From positions 310,001 to 374,000 of the forward strand of contig NZ_CACVBO010000002.1 of the NCBI RefSeq assembly GCF_902728235.1: a stretch of 64,000 nt of DNA, read 5' to 3'. This DNA comes from Lentimonas sp. CC4. Its GTDB lineage: Bacteria; Verrucomicrobiota; Verrucomicrobiia; Opitutales; Coraliomargaritaceae. Within the stretch, counting starts at the first letter, position 1, and each line of letters starts with the position of its first letter. Under the pieces are notes generated by a model, which saw nothing but the letters and a program-made list of their open reading frames with translations, had not been told where the DNA came from and did no database searches. Position numbers and translations under genes: made by a program. This document shows positions 35,667 through 44,760 of this stretch, in pieces.

Positions 35667-37081
35667 AAAATAATCTATTAAAAATCGCAGCATTCGCAGG
35701 CGTGCTGTCTGCCCCCTTGTTCGCTCAAGTTGTTCCAGCACCGAGTGCAGACCCCAGCACGGGCCGCGCGGCTTGGCTCGACGAAGCGAAGTATGGCATG
35801 TTCATCCACTGGGGGGTCTATTCAACTTTGGCCAATGGCGAGTGGGTGATGGCACGAAGCAAAATACCTGTTGCGGAATACAAGGAGATGGCTGCGAAGT
35901 TTAATCCGACCAAATTCGATGCGGATGCGTGGGTGGCGGTCGCTAAAAACGCTGGTATGAAATACATCACCATCACTAGTAAGCACCACGATGGCTTTGC
36001 GATGTTTGATTCGGACGTGAGTGATTACAACATCGTCGACTACACGCCGTTCAAGCGTGATGTTTTACAGGAACTCAAAGAGGCCTGCGACGAGGCCGGC
36101 ATAAAACTCGGGTTTTATTATTCGCAGACGCAGGATTGGGAATTTCCAGGTGGTGCGGGACGTAAGTGGGATCTACCAGCTCAGCGTGGGGATTTTAGAA
36201 AATATATCGACGAGAAAGGCATGCCTCAATTGCGCGAGATCATGCAGTATGAACCCACTCATATTTGGTTTGATACACCCCACTCGATGAATGCCGAACT
36301 GGGACGTGAGTTTGAAGCGGTCGTGCGCGAGATCGATCCCGATACTATTATTAACAGTCGTTTAATGTATCACGGCAATCAGGTCGAAGGCCTCAAGCCA
36401 GAGCAGCTCACTGAGCTTACGGATATTGGGGTCGACTTTCTTTCCTACCGCGATCGCACGATTCCGCCACACAGCCCTTGGGAATACTGGGAAACCTGTA
36501 TGACCTTGAACGGTGCGTGGGGTTACCGAGCGTCAGACCATAACTGGAAATCGCCTAAAGCGGTCGTCATGCAACTCGTTGAAGTCGTGAGCAAGGGTGG
36601 GGCGTTCTTATTGAATGTCGGCCCAACTGCAGAAGGCGAAATTCCTGCGCCTGCCATCGAGAGCTTGGAAGCTGCTGGGGATTGGTTGAAGGTCAATGGC
36701 GAAGCCATCTATGGAGCTCGCGAAACGATCTTTGAAGGACAGGGGGAATTTAAAAATATCACAGCTGCCGAGCAAAAAGCGCTTGATGCCGAAGCATTGG
36801 CGACGGGTGCGGGCAAAGCGAAGAAAGGTCACAAGCAAAAGGATTACGCGTGGCTCGCTACAGGCCGTGATGGGAAGCTTTACCTGCACTTCTTCCAGTG
36901 GCCGACCGAGCCAATGGTGCTGCATGGTTTTGATGCAGACAAGGTGACGGGTGCTTACTTTCTAGCAGATCCAGCGAAGGCGCCTGTCAGTATTAGGCAA
37001 GACGGCGGGACGGTTTTGATCGACTTGCCGGATCAGCCAATTGATGTGCTTAATACTGTTCTCTGTTTAACGCTAGAGTGA
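35663..37081 (+). CDS. GH29 alpha-L-fucosidase, mosaic paralogue A
   Basis: A 472-residue secreted enzyme. GH29 marks: YGMFIHWGVYST (44-55), SKHHDGFAMFDS (106-117), VDYTPFKRDV, FYYSQTQDWEFPGG, predicted nucleophile D204 in HIWFDTPHS, GGAFLLNVGPTAEGEIP. It is very close in protein to 40983 from STGRAAWLDEAKYG onward. At DNA level about 36518-36988 is nearly identical to that gene, whereas the first half has many silent differences and the last 90 bp diverge abruptly. The signal peptides differ. Last gene of the 31024 unit, facing the TCS3 regulator tail to tail. Confidence 0.93.
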   Translation: MKNNLLKIAAFAGVLSAPLFAQVVPAPSADPSTGRAAWLDEAKYGMFIHWGVYSTLANGEWVMARSKIPVAEYKEMAAKFNPTKFDADAWVAVAKNAGMKYITITSKHHDGFAMFDSDVSDYNIVDYTPFKRDVLQELKEACDEAGIKLGFYYSQTQDWEFPGGAGRKWDLPAQRGDFRKYIDEKGMPQLREIMQYEPTHIWFDTPHSMNAELGREFEAVVREIDPDTIINSRLMYHGNQVEGLKPEQLTELTDIGVDFLSYRDRTIPPHSPWEYWETCMTLNGAWGYRASDHNWKSPKAVVMQLVEVVSKGGAFLLNVGPTAEGEIPAPAIESLEAAGDWLKVNGEAIYGARETIFEGQGEFKNITAAEQKALDAEALATGAGKAKKGHKQKDYAWLATGRDGKLYLHFFQWPTEPMVLHGFDADKVTGAYFLADPAKAPVSIRQDGGTVLIDLPDQPIDVLNTVLCLTLE

Positions 37082-37143
37082 GATCTCCATCACTCGTTTG
37101 ACTACGGAGGATTCAAATCGGAGACGCTTAGCACCGACCAAGT

Positions 37144-37809
37144 CTATTCATCTCCACCAAGTAGCCCAGTCTTATAAGCTTTAGCGACAGCAGCAGGTGC
37201 GTTGGGGACGTCGAGCTTTTCGTAGATATTATGAATGTATTCGGTGACGGTGTGGATGCTGATTTTCAGTTCGGCTGCGATCTGTTTTTGGGCGAGTCCG
37301 TCTGCGATCAGTTTCAAGATTTCATATTCTCGTTTAGAGAGGCCGGTCTCAATTGCAATTTTGGGAAGTGCTTGGCTCAATTTTTCTAAAATGAACTTAG
37401 CTAGACTAGGATCCAGCGTGGCTCCACCATCATGCACGCTTTGAATGCCGTTAATGAGTTGTTCGATGGTGGTGGATTTTAGCAGGTAACCCGATGCGCC
37501 CGATCGAATGGCGCGCAAGACATCTGCTTCTTTATTCGATTGGGTGAGGATGATGATTTTTGCTTTAGGCGCGTGTTGTATAAACTCAGGAACCGAATCG
37601 AGGCCGGACATGCCAGGGAGGTTGAGGTCGAGTAAAATGATGTCAGGAGGGCTCTGGCTTTCTACGTTCTGCAGACTACGAATTGCGAATTCGGCTGCAC
37701 CGAATTCACGAGTAAGCCTCATGTCGGTTCTTCGCGCCAAAGCAGAGGCAATACCACTTCGGTAGGCGGCGTTGTCTTCTACTAGGATGATGTTGATTGG
37801 ATTTTTCAT
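37144..37809 (-). CDS. NarL/LuxR-family response regulator, TCS3
   Basis: A 221-residue regulator. Receiver: E11-D12, phosphoacceptor D61 in IILLDLNLPG, switch Thr in ILTQSNKEAD, Lys in LLKSTTI. GerE HTH: SKREYEILKLIADG, QKQIAAELKISIHTVTEYI. Twelve bases separate it from the kinase stop. Its HTH recognition part resembles TCS2 more than TCS1. It converges with the GH29 at 35663. Candidate activator of sites 8 and 11. Confidence 0.93.
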   Translation of the reverse strand: MKNPINIILVEDNAAYRSGIASALARRTDMRLTREFGAAEFAIRSLQNVESQSPPDIILLDLNLPGMSGLDSVPEFIQHAPKAKIIILTQSNKEADVLRAIRSGASGYLLKSTTIEQLINGIQSVHDGGATLDPSLAKFILEKLSQALPKIAIETGLSKREYEILKLIADGLAQKQIAAELKISIHTVTEYIHNIYEKLDVPNAPAAVAKAYKTGLLGGDE

Positions 37810-37821
37810 AGACAGTTGAAG

Positions 37822-39804
37822 TTATAGGGAGCGCGAGCGGTGGCGTAGTCGCAGGGTGATTGTGGTTCCGCCGTCGGCGGGGGGTTCGACGGTTAATTTT
37901 GCTTTGAGCAGCCGAGCGCGACGTTTGAGTGAGGCGGGAGAGGTTTCGACGCCTTGTCCGTTATCGCTTACGCTTAGGCAGGTTTCTTTTTTGCTGGCGA
38001 CTACGGTGGTTTTTGCGTGGGTGGCGTTGGCGTGGCGAATGATGTTAGTGATGCATTCTTTGTAGAAAAGAGCGAGGTCGATTCGTTTGCGGGCTGGGAG
38101 GCTTTGCAGTAGCTCTTCGTTCTCAAACGAGAGCTCATGATCCAGATCGTTGCTGAGTAGTTCTGCCGTCCTCTTGATTTCTACGACGAGGTTGGTGTGG
38201 AGCCCCTTGGCTTCCAGCATGTTTGTGCAGTATTTAGCGGTTTTCCCCGCATGGGTGGTGAGTGTGCGGATTTCTTCCACATAGTGCACCAGTTGATCCC
38301 ACCTGCCGCTTTGATCCGTCTCGTTGACTTCCTGTTTCGCTAGATCGCCGAAAAGTCCGATTGCATGTAGGTTTGCGCCGAGTTCGTCGTGTAGGTTTGC
38401 GGCGATTCTTTCGCGAGTTTGACTGATGGCGCGTTGTCGCCTCCCTCGTTCGATCAGTATGATGATGATGGTGCCTGCAGCGAGTAGGGCGGCGAGCCAT
38501 TGCATGCGTCGCAGGTTGGTCTTTTGGAGATCATAACGGAGTGTCAGCTCTGCGGCTACTAACGGACGCATCTTTTCAAGATCATGCCGCCGGGCTAGTT
38601 GATTCATCCATTCACGCATGGGTAGGATTTGTCCGTAGTAGTTCAGTCCATCCGTTAAGCGGTAAAGGGCGCTGTTTGAAGCAACTAAGCCGGGGCTGAT
38701 GCTGACGGTCGAGCCTAGTGCACTATTTGTTCCGTTGGACAAGACTTCGATTTCCGCAAAGGCAATTTCAGCCCGATTATCTTGCCATGAGACGACGGGG
38801 TGATGATCCACAATCTCGATCCGAATATAGCGGCATAGTTTTTCGGGGAAACGCTGCATGATGATGGGGCCGAAATCGAAAATCGATTGCTGTTGATATT
38901 CGAACAGGGACGCTTGGTCTGAGAAGTCGGAGCGGGTGCCCCCTGTAGCGCGAACATGGCGTGGCACGCCCCAACTGTCTAACCGCGTGATCGGTATGGA
39001 GAGGGCCAAGTTTGCTGCGTGTAGGTTGAGTTGATTTACCAGCTGCGGTTTTTTTAGATCGATCAACAAGTTGGGAGTCGACTCTAAGCCATTGACTTTA
39101 ATTAGCGATGTTTGGCTAAAGGGTCCTTGGGGAGCATCCATTAAAAAAGGGGTAGCTCCATCCGTCAGATTTCGCTCGTGCCGAGGTCCGTTGGGAGCTT
39201 TTGTGGGCTTTGGCGTGATGACGGGTTTGTGCAGTGCCACATTTTCCATCCCGCTGAAAACGAGGATCTCAGAGAGTTGGAGTAAATATTTCCTGCTGCT
39301 TATGTAGCGTGTCAAAGCGGTGGCTTCGATGCGAATCCATGAGGCTGTGATGGGTTTAAAAGATACAGCCAATGGGGCAATACGTGGCAGCAATTCGTCT
39401 TCAGCGGAGAAAGTCGCCACGACATTGCTTGTATCACTGGTTCCGGCAATAATACGAAATGCGGAGGGGAAACCTTCCGAGCGGAGGCCGGTATCCGGAT
39501 CGCGATACAGTGTCGGCACCAGGACGATTTGATCGACGGTGATCGCCTCTCCCAGCTCGATGCGAATCCATTCCGCTGCACTGGGCTCTTCGTGTGATCC
39601 TGAGCGGTATCCCACCGCACCCGCGCCACTTCGTAAGGTGTAGCTGGAAAGTTGTTCGAGTTCGGCGTCAATGTCGATCAGCCTTTGCTCCAATTCTGTC
39701 AGAGATAATTCGTCCAGCCGGATTCCCGGTTCTCCTGTATTCGCCGTAGCAGTGAGTATGCCTGCCAGTAGAAGGGAAATAGCTATAGTTTGAAGTCGCT
39801 TCAT
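37822..39804 (-). CDS. Histidine kinase with discoidin-like periplasmic domains, TCS3
   Basis: A 660-residue kinase. Signal peptide MKRLQTIAISLLLAGILTATA, coiled segment (LTELEQRLIDIDAELEQL), then tandem galactose-binding-like modules (AVGYRSGSHEE, LVFSGMENVALHKP, LTDGATPFLMD, GVPRHVRATGG, CRYIRIEIVDH, RLTDGLNYYGQILPMREWMN). Membrane helix about 435-451. Phospho-His H472 in ANLHDELGANLHAIG. N-box ECITNIIRHANA, G1 box DNGQGVE, G2 near GGTTITL. Same plan as the other two kinases. Ligand unknown; discoidin folds commonly bind sugars. Confidence 0.92.
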   Translation of the reverse strand: MKRLQTIAISLLLAGILTATANTGEPGIRLDELSLTELEQRLIDIDAELEQLSSYTLRSGAGAVGYRSGSHEEPSAAEWIRIELGEAITVDQIVLVPTLYRDPDTGLRSEGFPSAFRIIAGTSDTSNVVATFSAEDELLPRIAPLAVSFKPITASWIRIEATALTRYISSRKYLLQLSEILVFSGMENVALHKPVITPKPTKAPNGPRHERNLTDGATPFLMDAPQGPFSQTSLIKVNGLESTPNLLIDLKKPQLVNQLNLHAANLALSIPITRLDSWGVPRHVRATGGTRSDFSDQASLFEYQQQSIFDFGPIIMQRFPEKLCRYIRIEIVDHHPVVSWQDNRAEIAFAEIEVLSNGTNSALGSTVSISPGLVASNSALYRLTDGLNYYGQILPMREWMNQLARRHDLEKMRPLVAAELTLRYDLQKTNLRRMQWLAALLAAGTIIIILIERGRRQRAISQTRERIAANLHDELGANLHAIGLFGDLAKQEVNETDQSGRWDQLVHYVEEIRTLTTHAGKTAKYCTNMLEAKGLHTNLVVEIKRTAELLSNDLDHELSFENEELLQSLPARKRIDLALFYKECITNIIRHANATHAKTTVVASKKETCLSVSDNGQGVETSPASLKRRARLLKAKLTVEPPADGGTTITLRLRHRSRSL

Positions 39805-39874
39805 CGGAATCGTTTAGAACGTCATCCCATGGTTCGCAACTAGTGTGTGGCGGTCAATCGTTCACTTGCGAAAC

Positions 39875-39920
39875 CCCCAGAAAACAGGGGGTTTTCGGAT
39901 TTTTTAAATTCCTATACAAT
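39875..39920 (+). promoter_or_regulatory. Operator/promoter site 8
   Basis: Arms CCCC and GGGG around AGAAAACA (39879-39886), with -10-like TACAAT at 39915-39920, 28 bp after the core. The hairpin with following T tracts could also pass as a terminator, but it lies in a divergent promoter gap where no transcript needs to end. Confidence 0.6.
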
Positions 39921-39988
39921 GTTGTCTGAATTTTGAAGGAAAAATGACCTATCTACTTGCATAAACAGAACCCTTAGAATGACCCATC

Positions 39989-40783
39989 ATGAAAACTAAA
40001 AAAACACTATCTACACTGATCGCATCTCTGCTGATGGCAGGAGCCGCGCAGGCTTCCACCATTGTTTACCAGGATACTTTTGGCGACGGCGATTTAGCTG
40101 TGAATGCAGGGACTGGAGGTGGAGCAGTCAATCGCACGATCTCTTTTGGCACATGGTCTGAAGCTTCCGGCGAGGCTGCGTTCTCGTCTACCAATGGTCG
40201 TTACTCTCGCAATGGTATTTTGTATGCCTCAAATGCATTTCAATCTTCGGGTGGTTTCCAGTTGGATGTCGATTACACTATTGGTTCACTAAACGATAGT
40301 GGCGGAAATTATTTCTCTTTCGGTATTGTCAGTAGCGAGACAGACTTTTCATCCTATGGCGATGCTGGTGATAGTAGTGACGATCCATTTGGTTCCATTA
40401 CGAGTGTTTACAGCTTGGGTGTTAACATCACTGGTCCTAGTCGCGGCTTTAATTTTACAGATAGCTCCACAGTTATGTCTCTCGACGTATCGGGCGATAA
40501 TGCACAATTTGTCGCGAATGCATCAACGGCTGTTTCAATCACAATCGGCACGGGTGGTGCTTGGAGTTACTCTATCGGTGGGGTAGAAGAAGCGACTGGA
40601 ACCATCGTTGGCGGGTTCGACTTGACTAAGTCTTACCGCTTCGTCGCTTACGGACAAGACGACCAAGGCCCAAAGACACTTCAGTCCGTTACACTTACTG
40701 CCATTCCCGAGCCTAGCGCTTACGCTTTGCTTGCAGGTTTAACGGGTCTTGCGCTCGTCGTGGCGCGTCGCCGCCAGAGCTAG
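39989..40783 (+). CDS. PEP-CTERM surface protein, cassette 3
   Basis: A 264-residue exported protein (signal peptide MKTKKTLSTLIASLLMAGAAQA). The body looks like a jelly-roll lectin domain: IVYQDTFGDGDLAVNAGTGGG, GFQLDVDYTIGSLNDSG, SVTIGTGGAWSYSIGG-like strands. Tail IPEPSAYALLAGLTGLALV then VARRRQS. Divergent from TCS3, with operator site 8 in front and a weak terminator behind. The DTF-start and beta pattern are reminiscent of glycan-binding LamG-like proteins, but I cannot assign a family. Confidence 0.85.
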   Translation: MKTKKTLSTLIASLLMAGAAQASTIVYQDTFGDGDLAVNAGTGGGAVNRTISFGTWSEASGEAAFSSTNGRYSRNGILYASNAFQSSGGFQLDVDYTIGSLNDSGGNYFSFGIVSSETDFSSYGDAGDSSDDPFGSITSVYSLGVNITGPSRGFNFTDSSTVMSLDVSGDNAQFVANASTAVSITIGTGGAWSYSIGGVEEATGTIVGGFDLTKSYRFVAYGQDDQGPKTLQSVTLTAIPEPSAYALLAGLTGLALVVARRRQS

Positions 40784-40834
40784 TTATTCTATTTAATATA
40801 GATTGCGTTAGCTTTATCTTTAAATCGACATTTC

Positions 40835-40870
40835 AAAGTCCGGCTCTCGATTTGGGAGACGGGCTTTTTT
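40835..40870 (+). terminator. Probable intrinsic terminator
   Basis: An imperfect stem (AAAGTCCGGCTCTC with GGGAGACGGGCTTT) is followed by TTTT. It ends the PEP-CTERM transcript just before site 11. Confidence 0.65.
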
Positions 40871-40888
40871 AATCAAGTAAGACTCTAA

Positions 40889-40933
40889 TCACGTGAATAA
40901 GTGACATGCAGGGCGCTGGATTAAGTGTATCAT
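40889..40933 (+). promoter_or_regulatory. Operator/promoter site 11
   Basis: Arms TCAC and GTGA around core GTGAATAA (40893-40900); -10-like TATCAT at 40928-40933, 27 bp after the core. The predicted transcript would start near 40940, favouring the ATG at 40983 over the one at 40947. Confidence 0.55.
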
Positions 40934-40982
40934 TAATAATAATACGATGAATGTCAGTCGCTCTAATCGCCTTTTAAGTATA

Positions 40983-42413
40983 ATGAATTTCAAGAAACAT
41001 CCACTCCTCTTGTGTGCCCTCACGGCTCACATGCTCTTTAACGTAAGCGCCTTCGCACACGTCATCCCGGAGCCGACCGAAGATAAGAGCACTGGGCGGG
41101 CGGCTTGGCTTGATGAGGCTAAATACGGTCTGTTTATCCACTGGGGCGTCTATTCAACTTTGGCTAATGGCGAGTGGGTGATGGCTCGCAGCACGATTCC
41201 GGTTGTAGAATACAAGGAAATGGCTGCGAAGTTTAACCCGACAAAATTTGACGCGGATGCGTGGGTGGCGGTCGCTAAAAACGCTGGGATGAAATACATC
41301 ACCATTACCAGCAAGCACCACGACGGTTTCGCGATGTTTGATTCGGATGTTAGCGACTACAATATCGTCGATTACACGCCATTCAAGCGCGACGTCTTGC
41401 AGGAACTGAAAGAAGCCTGCGATAAGGCGGACATCAAACTTGGGTTCTATTACTCGCAGACTCAGGATTGGGAATTCCCAGGTGGTGCCGGACGTAAATG
41501 GGATCTTCCTGCGCAGCGTGGAGATTTTCGGAATTACATCGACACCAAGGGTCTTCCACAGTTGCGCGAGATCATGCAATATGACCCGACACATATCTGG
41601 TTTGATACGCCGCACTCGACCAACGTAGAGCTTGCCCGTGAGTTTGAGGCGGTCGTGCGCGAGATTGATCCAGATACAATCATTAATAGCCGTTTGATGT
41701 ATCACGGTAATCAGGTTGAAGGCCTCAAGCCCGAGCAACTCACTGAGCTTACGGATATTGGCGTCGACTTCCTTTCCTACCGCGATCGCACGATTCCGCC
41801 GCACAGCCCTTGGGAATATTGGGAGACCTGTATGACCTTGAACGGTGCTTGGGGTTACCGAGCGTCAGACCATAACTGGAAATCGCCTAAAGCGGTCGTC
41901 ATGCAACTCGTTGAAGTCGTGAGCAAGGGTGGGGCGTTCTTGTTGAATGTCGGGCCAACTGCAGAAGGCGAAATTCCTGCGCCTGCCATCGAGAGCCTGG
42001 AAGCCGCTGGTGATTGGTTGAAAGTCAATGGCGAAGCCATCTACGGCGCGCGCGGAACGATCTTTGAAGGACAGGGGGAATTTAAAAATATCACAGCTGC
42101 CGAGCAAGCGGCGCTTGATGCCGAAGCATTGGCGACGGGTGCGGGCAAAGCGAAGAAAGGTCACAAGCAAAAGGATTACGCCTGGCTCGCTACAGGCCGT
42201 GATGGGAAGCTTTACCTGCACTTCTTCCAGTGGCCGACCGAGCCAATGGTGCTGCATGGTTTTGATGCAGACAAGGTGACGGGTGCTTACTTTCTAGCAG
42301 ATCCAGCTAAGGCCCCTGTCCAGTTTGAGCAAAATGGCGAAACGGTGACGATCATGCTACCAGCGAAGCCAGTTGATGAGTTGAACACAGTGCTCTGCCT
42401 GACTTTGGATTGA
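40983..42413 (+). CDS. GH29 alpha-L-fucosidase, mosaic paralogue B
   Basis: A 476-residue secreted enzyme from ATG 40983; an ATG at 40947 would add 12 residues but lies only about 7 bp from the predicted transcript start. Motifs as in 35663: GLFIHWGVYST, SKHHDGFAMFDS, FYYSQTQDWEFPGG, predicted nucleophile D208 in IWFDTPHS. About 41850-42320 is almost identical in DNA to 36518-36988, while the signal peptide and the last 30 residues differ. First gene of an 11-gene co-directional run reaching 58020. Confidence 0.93.
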   Translation: MNFKKHPLLLCALTAHMLFNVSAFAHVIPEPTEDKSTGRAAWLDEAKYGLFIHWGVYSTLANGEWVMARSTIPVVEYKEMAAKFNPTKFDADAWVAVAKNAGMKYITITSKHHDGFAMFDSDVSDYNIVDYTPFKRDVLQELKEACDKADIKLGFYYSQTQDWEFPGGAGRKWDLPAQRGDFRNYIDTKGLPQLREIMQYDPTHIWFDTPHSTNVELAREFEAVVREIDPDTIINSRLMYHGNQVEGLKPEQLTELTDIGVDFLSYRDRTIPPHSPWEYWETCMTLNGAWGYRASDHNWKSPKAVVMQLVEVVSKGGAFLLNVGPTAEGEIPAPAIESLEAAGDWLKVNGEAIYGARGTIFEGQGEFKNITAAEQAALDAEALATGAGKAKKGHKQKDYAWLATGRDGKLYLHFFQWPTEPMVLHGFDADKVTGAYFLADPAKAPVQFEQNGETVTIMLPAKPVDELNTVLCLTLD

Positions 42414-42454
42414 TCCACTGGAATAATGTATAGAATGCCTCTTGCCCCGCATTG

Positions 42455-43987
42455 ATGAAACTATCTATAAATCCCCTAAAACTTACGCTTACTCTAGGCC
42501 TTTGCTTTGTTAGTTTGGCCACTACGTATGCTGCGAACCGACCGAATATTATAGTCATTTACACCGATGATCAGGGTTACGGTGACGTCAGTGCGCTGAA
42601 TCCGGACGCAAAGTTTCAGACACCGAATTTGGATCGTCTGGTGCATGAAGGCATCGCATTCACCAATGGGCATAGTCCCGATACAGTCTGCACACCGTCT
42701 CGTTATGGTTTACTGACCGGGCGCTATCCTTGGCGCACGGGTCGTAAGTCTGGAGTTTTAGGTGCTGAGGCTAAGTGTATGATACTTGATGGTCGCATGA
42801 CTTTGGCGTCTTTGTTGAAGGAGAACGGCTATCATACGGCTATGGTGGGGAAGTGGCATTTGGGAATGGATTTCCCAGGCACGTCTAGAAATCGTGATTG
42901 GACGCAACCTGTAAAGGATATGCCTTTGGACAAGGGCTTTGATTATTTCTACGGTATCCCCGCCTCGTTGAATTTTGGGGTGTTGGCTTGGTTTGAAGGA
43001 CGCTACGCCAAGGTGCCGCCGATGATGCGGACGAGTAAAAAGAGAAACCCGCGTTATGTGGATTACCGGATCATGCCGCCGTATGCTGACAGTGGCAAAG
43101 GGATGGAAATTGCATCCGACTTTATTGATAACCAGTGCCTGACGCGTTTTACCGATAAATCCATCGAGTGGATGGCGACTAAGGCTGCAGATGCGAAATT
43201 GGGTAAACCCTTCTTTCTGTATTTGCCCTACACTTCACCGCATTACCCGGTTTGTCCTTTGCCGGAATTCCATGGGCAGGGTGAAGCGGGTCCTTATGGA
43301 GAGTTTGTCATTGAGACAGATTATCATGTCGGTCGGATTCTCGAGTTTCTTAAGGCCGAAGGGCTGGATGAAAATACTCTGATCGTTTACACCAGCGATA
43401 ATGGTCCCGAGAAATCATGGCCAAAACGCCTTAAAGAGACCGGTCATGATAGCCGAGGCGGTTTCCAGGGCGGCAAACGTTCACCGTATGAAGGCGGGCA
43501 TCGGGTGCCTTTCTTGGTGCGCTGGCCCGTAGGTATCGAGCAAGCAGGGCGCGAGTGGCATGGCCTCGTCGGGCAGACGGATCTCTTGGCGACTTTCGCC
43601 GAGATCGTGGGCGGCACGTTGCCGGATGGTGCGGGAGAAGATAGCCAGAGCTTCGCCCCTGTGCTGACCGATGCGACAGCAGACTTTGATCGACTGCCTC
43701 TCATCAACCGTGGTGAAATAGACGGGCGTTATGCGATCACGGATGGCAACTGGAAACTGATTCTGCCAGCCAGTAAGAAGGGAGCTGCCGAATTATATGA
43801 TTTAGCTTCCGATCGCGCAGAAACTAAAAACGTCGCCGCGCAACATCCTGAGAAGGTGGCGCAACTGCAAAAGCAGATCACCGCCATGGTCTTGAATGGC
43901 CGGACAACGCCTGGAGCCGTTCAGCCGAATGATACCGGTTACTGGAAGGAACTTACTTGGATGAATCGGTCCGATTTTAAGAAATAG
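42455..43987 (+). CDS. S1-family sulfatase
   Basis: A 510-residue secreted sulfatase (ATG 42455; a TTG precedes it by one codon). Motifs: YTDDQGYGDVS (36-46), formylglycine C79 in [54 protein letters not shown] and DGNWKL. The C-terminal NGRTTPGAVQPND matches the NGRST branch. Its signal peptide (MKLSINPLKLTLTLGLCF) is nearly the same as that of 44761 although the catalytic domains belong to different branches. Gap to the previous gene 41 bp. Confidence 0.94.
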   Translation: MKLSINPLKLTLTLGLCFVSLATTYAANRPNIIVIYTDDQGYGDVSALNPDAKFQTPNLDRLVHEGIAFTNGHSPDTVCTPSRYGLLTGRYPWRTGRKSGVLGAEAKCMILDGRMTLASLLKENGYHTAMVGKWHLGMDFPGTSRNRDWTQPVKDMPLDKGFDYFYGIPASLNFGVLAWFEGRYAKVPPMMRTSKKRNPRYVDYRIMPPYADSGKGMEIASDFIDNQCLTRFTDKSIEWMATKAADAKLGKPFFLYLPYTSPHYPVCPLPEFHGQGEAGPYGEFVIETDYHVGRILEFLKAEGLDENTLIVYTSDNGPEKSWPKRLKETGHDSRGGFQGGKRSPYEGGHRVPFLVRWPVGIEQAGREWHGLVGQTDLLATFAEIVGGTLPDGAGEDSQSFAPVLTDATADFDRLPLINRGEIDGRYAITDGNWKLILPASKKGAAELYDLASDRAETKNVAAQHPEKVAQLQKQITAMVLNGRTTPGAVQPNDTGYWKELTWMNRSDFKK

Positions 43988-43998
43988 AACTGCCCTCT

Positions 43999-44703
43999 AT
44001 GAAAATTAGAAGACTCATCATCGCAGCGGTGTCGCTAATTCTATTAGCTGCGCAATCAGTCAATGCGGAATCGGTGATCCGTATCACTTGTGTTGGCGAT
44101 AGTAATACGAAGGCAGGTTACCCAGCGTTGCTGGAGGAAGCACTGGGAGAGGGTTGGAAGACCATCAACTGCGGTATGGGTGCAGCGACTGTCATTGAGG
44201 GCACTCTGCGGCCATTTCATAAAATCCCGGAATATGAGAAGGCGATTCAATCGAATCCTGACATTGTCATTATCATGCTGGGAACGAACGACGCCAATCC
44301 TCGATGGTGGGATGATCCTGAGCGTAAAACCCCGTTTCAAGGTTCCGCCGCTGAGGAATTTATGGCGGGCTACCTGAAGTTGATCGATACGTTTCAGGCT
44401 CTGCCCAGTAGACCACAGATATTTGTCGCGACCCCATTGCCTGTCTTTCCAGAAGCTGAGAAGCGGGAACATATGAAGGCCGAACGGATCGGGCGGCGCG
44501 ATAATCTGGTTCGTCACATCATACCCATAATCGAGAAGATTGCCGAAGACCCTGAGATAACGCTTATCGATATCCAATCCGCTATGGCTGGTCAGCAGAA
44601 GAACTGCAGGGATGGGGTGCATTACAATAATATCGGCAAGAAGATGATGGCAGATGTATTTGCTAACAGCATCCAGCAGCACGCTTCAAAACGAGTGAAG
44701 TGA
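43999..44703 (+). CDS. Secreted SGNH/GDSL hydrolase
   Basis: A 234-residue esterase with a signal peptide (cut near VNAE). Block I: S35 in CVGDSNTKAGYP. Block III: GTNDAN (95-100). Block V: D205 and H208 in RDGVHYNNIG. The layout is that of small GDSL acetylesterases such as rhamnogalacturonan or xylan deacetylases. It sits 11 bp after one sulfatase and before another, so deacetylation of the same glycan is likely. Acetate as the leaving group is inferred. Confidence 0.85.
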   Translation: MKIRRLIIAAVSLILLAAQSVNAESVIRITCVGDSNTKAGYPALLEEALGEGWKTINCGMGAATVIEGTLRPFHKIPEYEKAIQSNPDIVIIMLGTNDANPRWWDDPERKTPFQGSAAEEFMAGYLKLIDTFQALPSRPQIFVATPLPVFPEAEKREHMKAERIGRRDNLVRHIIPIIEKIAEDPEITLIDIQSAMAGQQKNCRDGVHYNNIGKKMMADVFANSIQQHASKRVK

Positions 44704-44760
44704 ACACGAATTAATGAAAGTGCATTTGTTGATAAATTTAAAACCTCCTAACCCCAATTA

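Noticed and set aside
39874-39906. CCCCC/GGGGG hairpin with T tracts as a terminator
   Set aside because: It lies between divergent genes where no transcript needs to end, and its spacing to TACAAT matches the operator series; kept as site 8 with moderate confidence.
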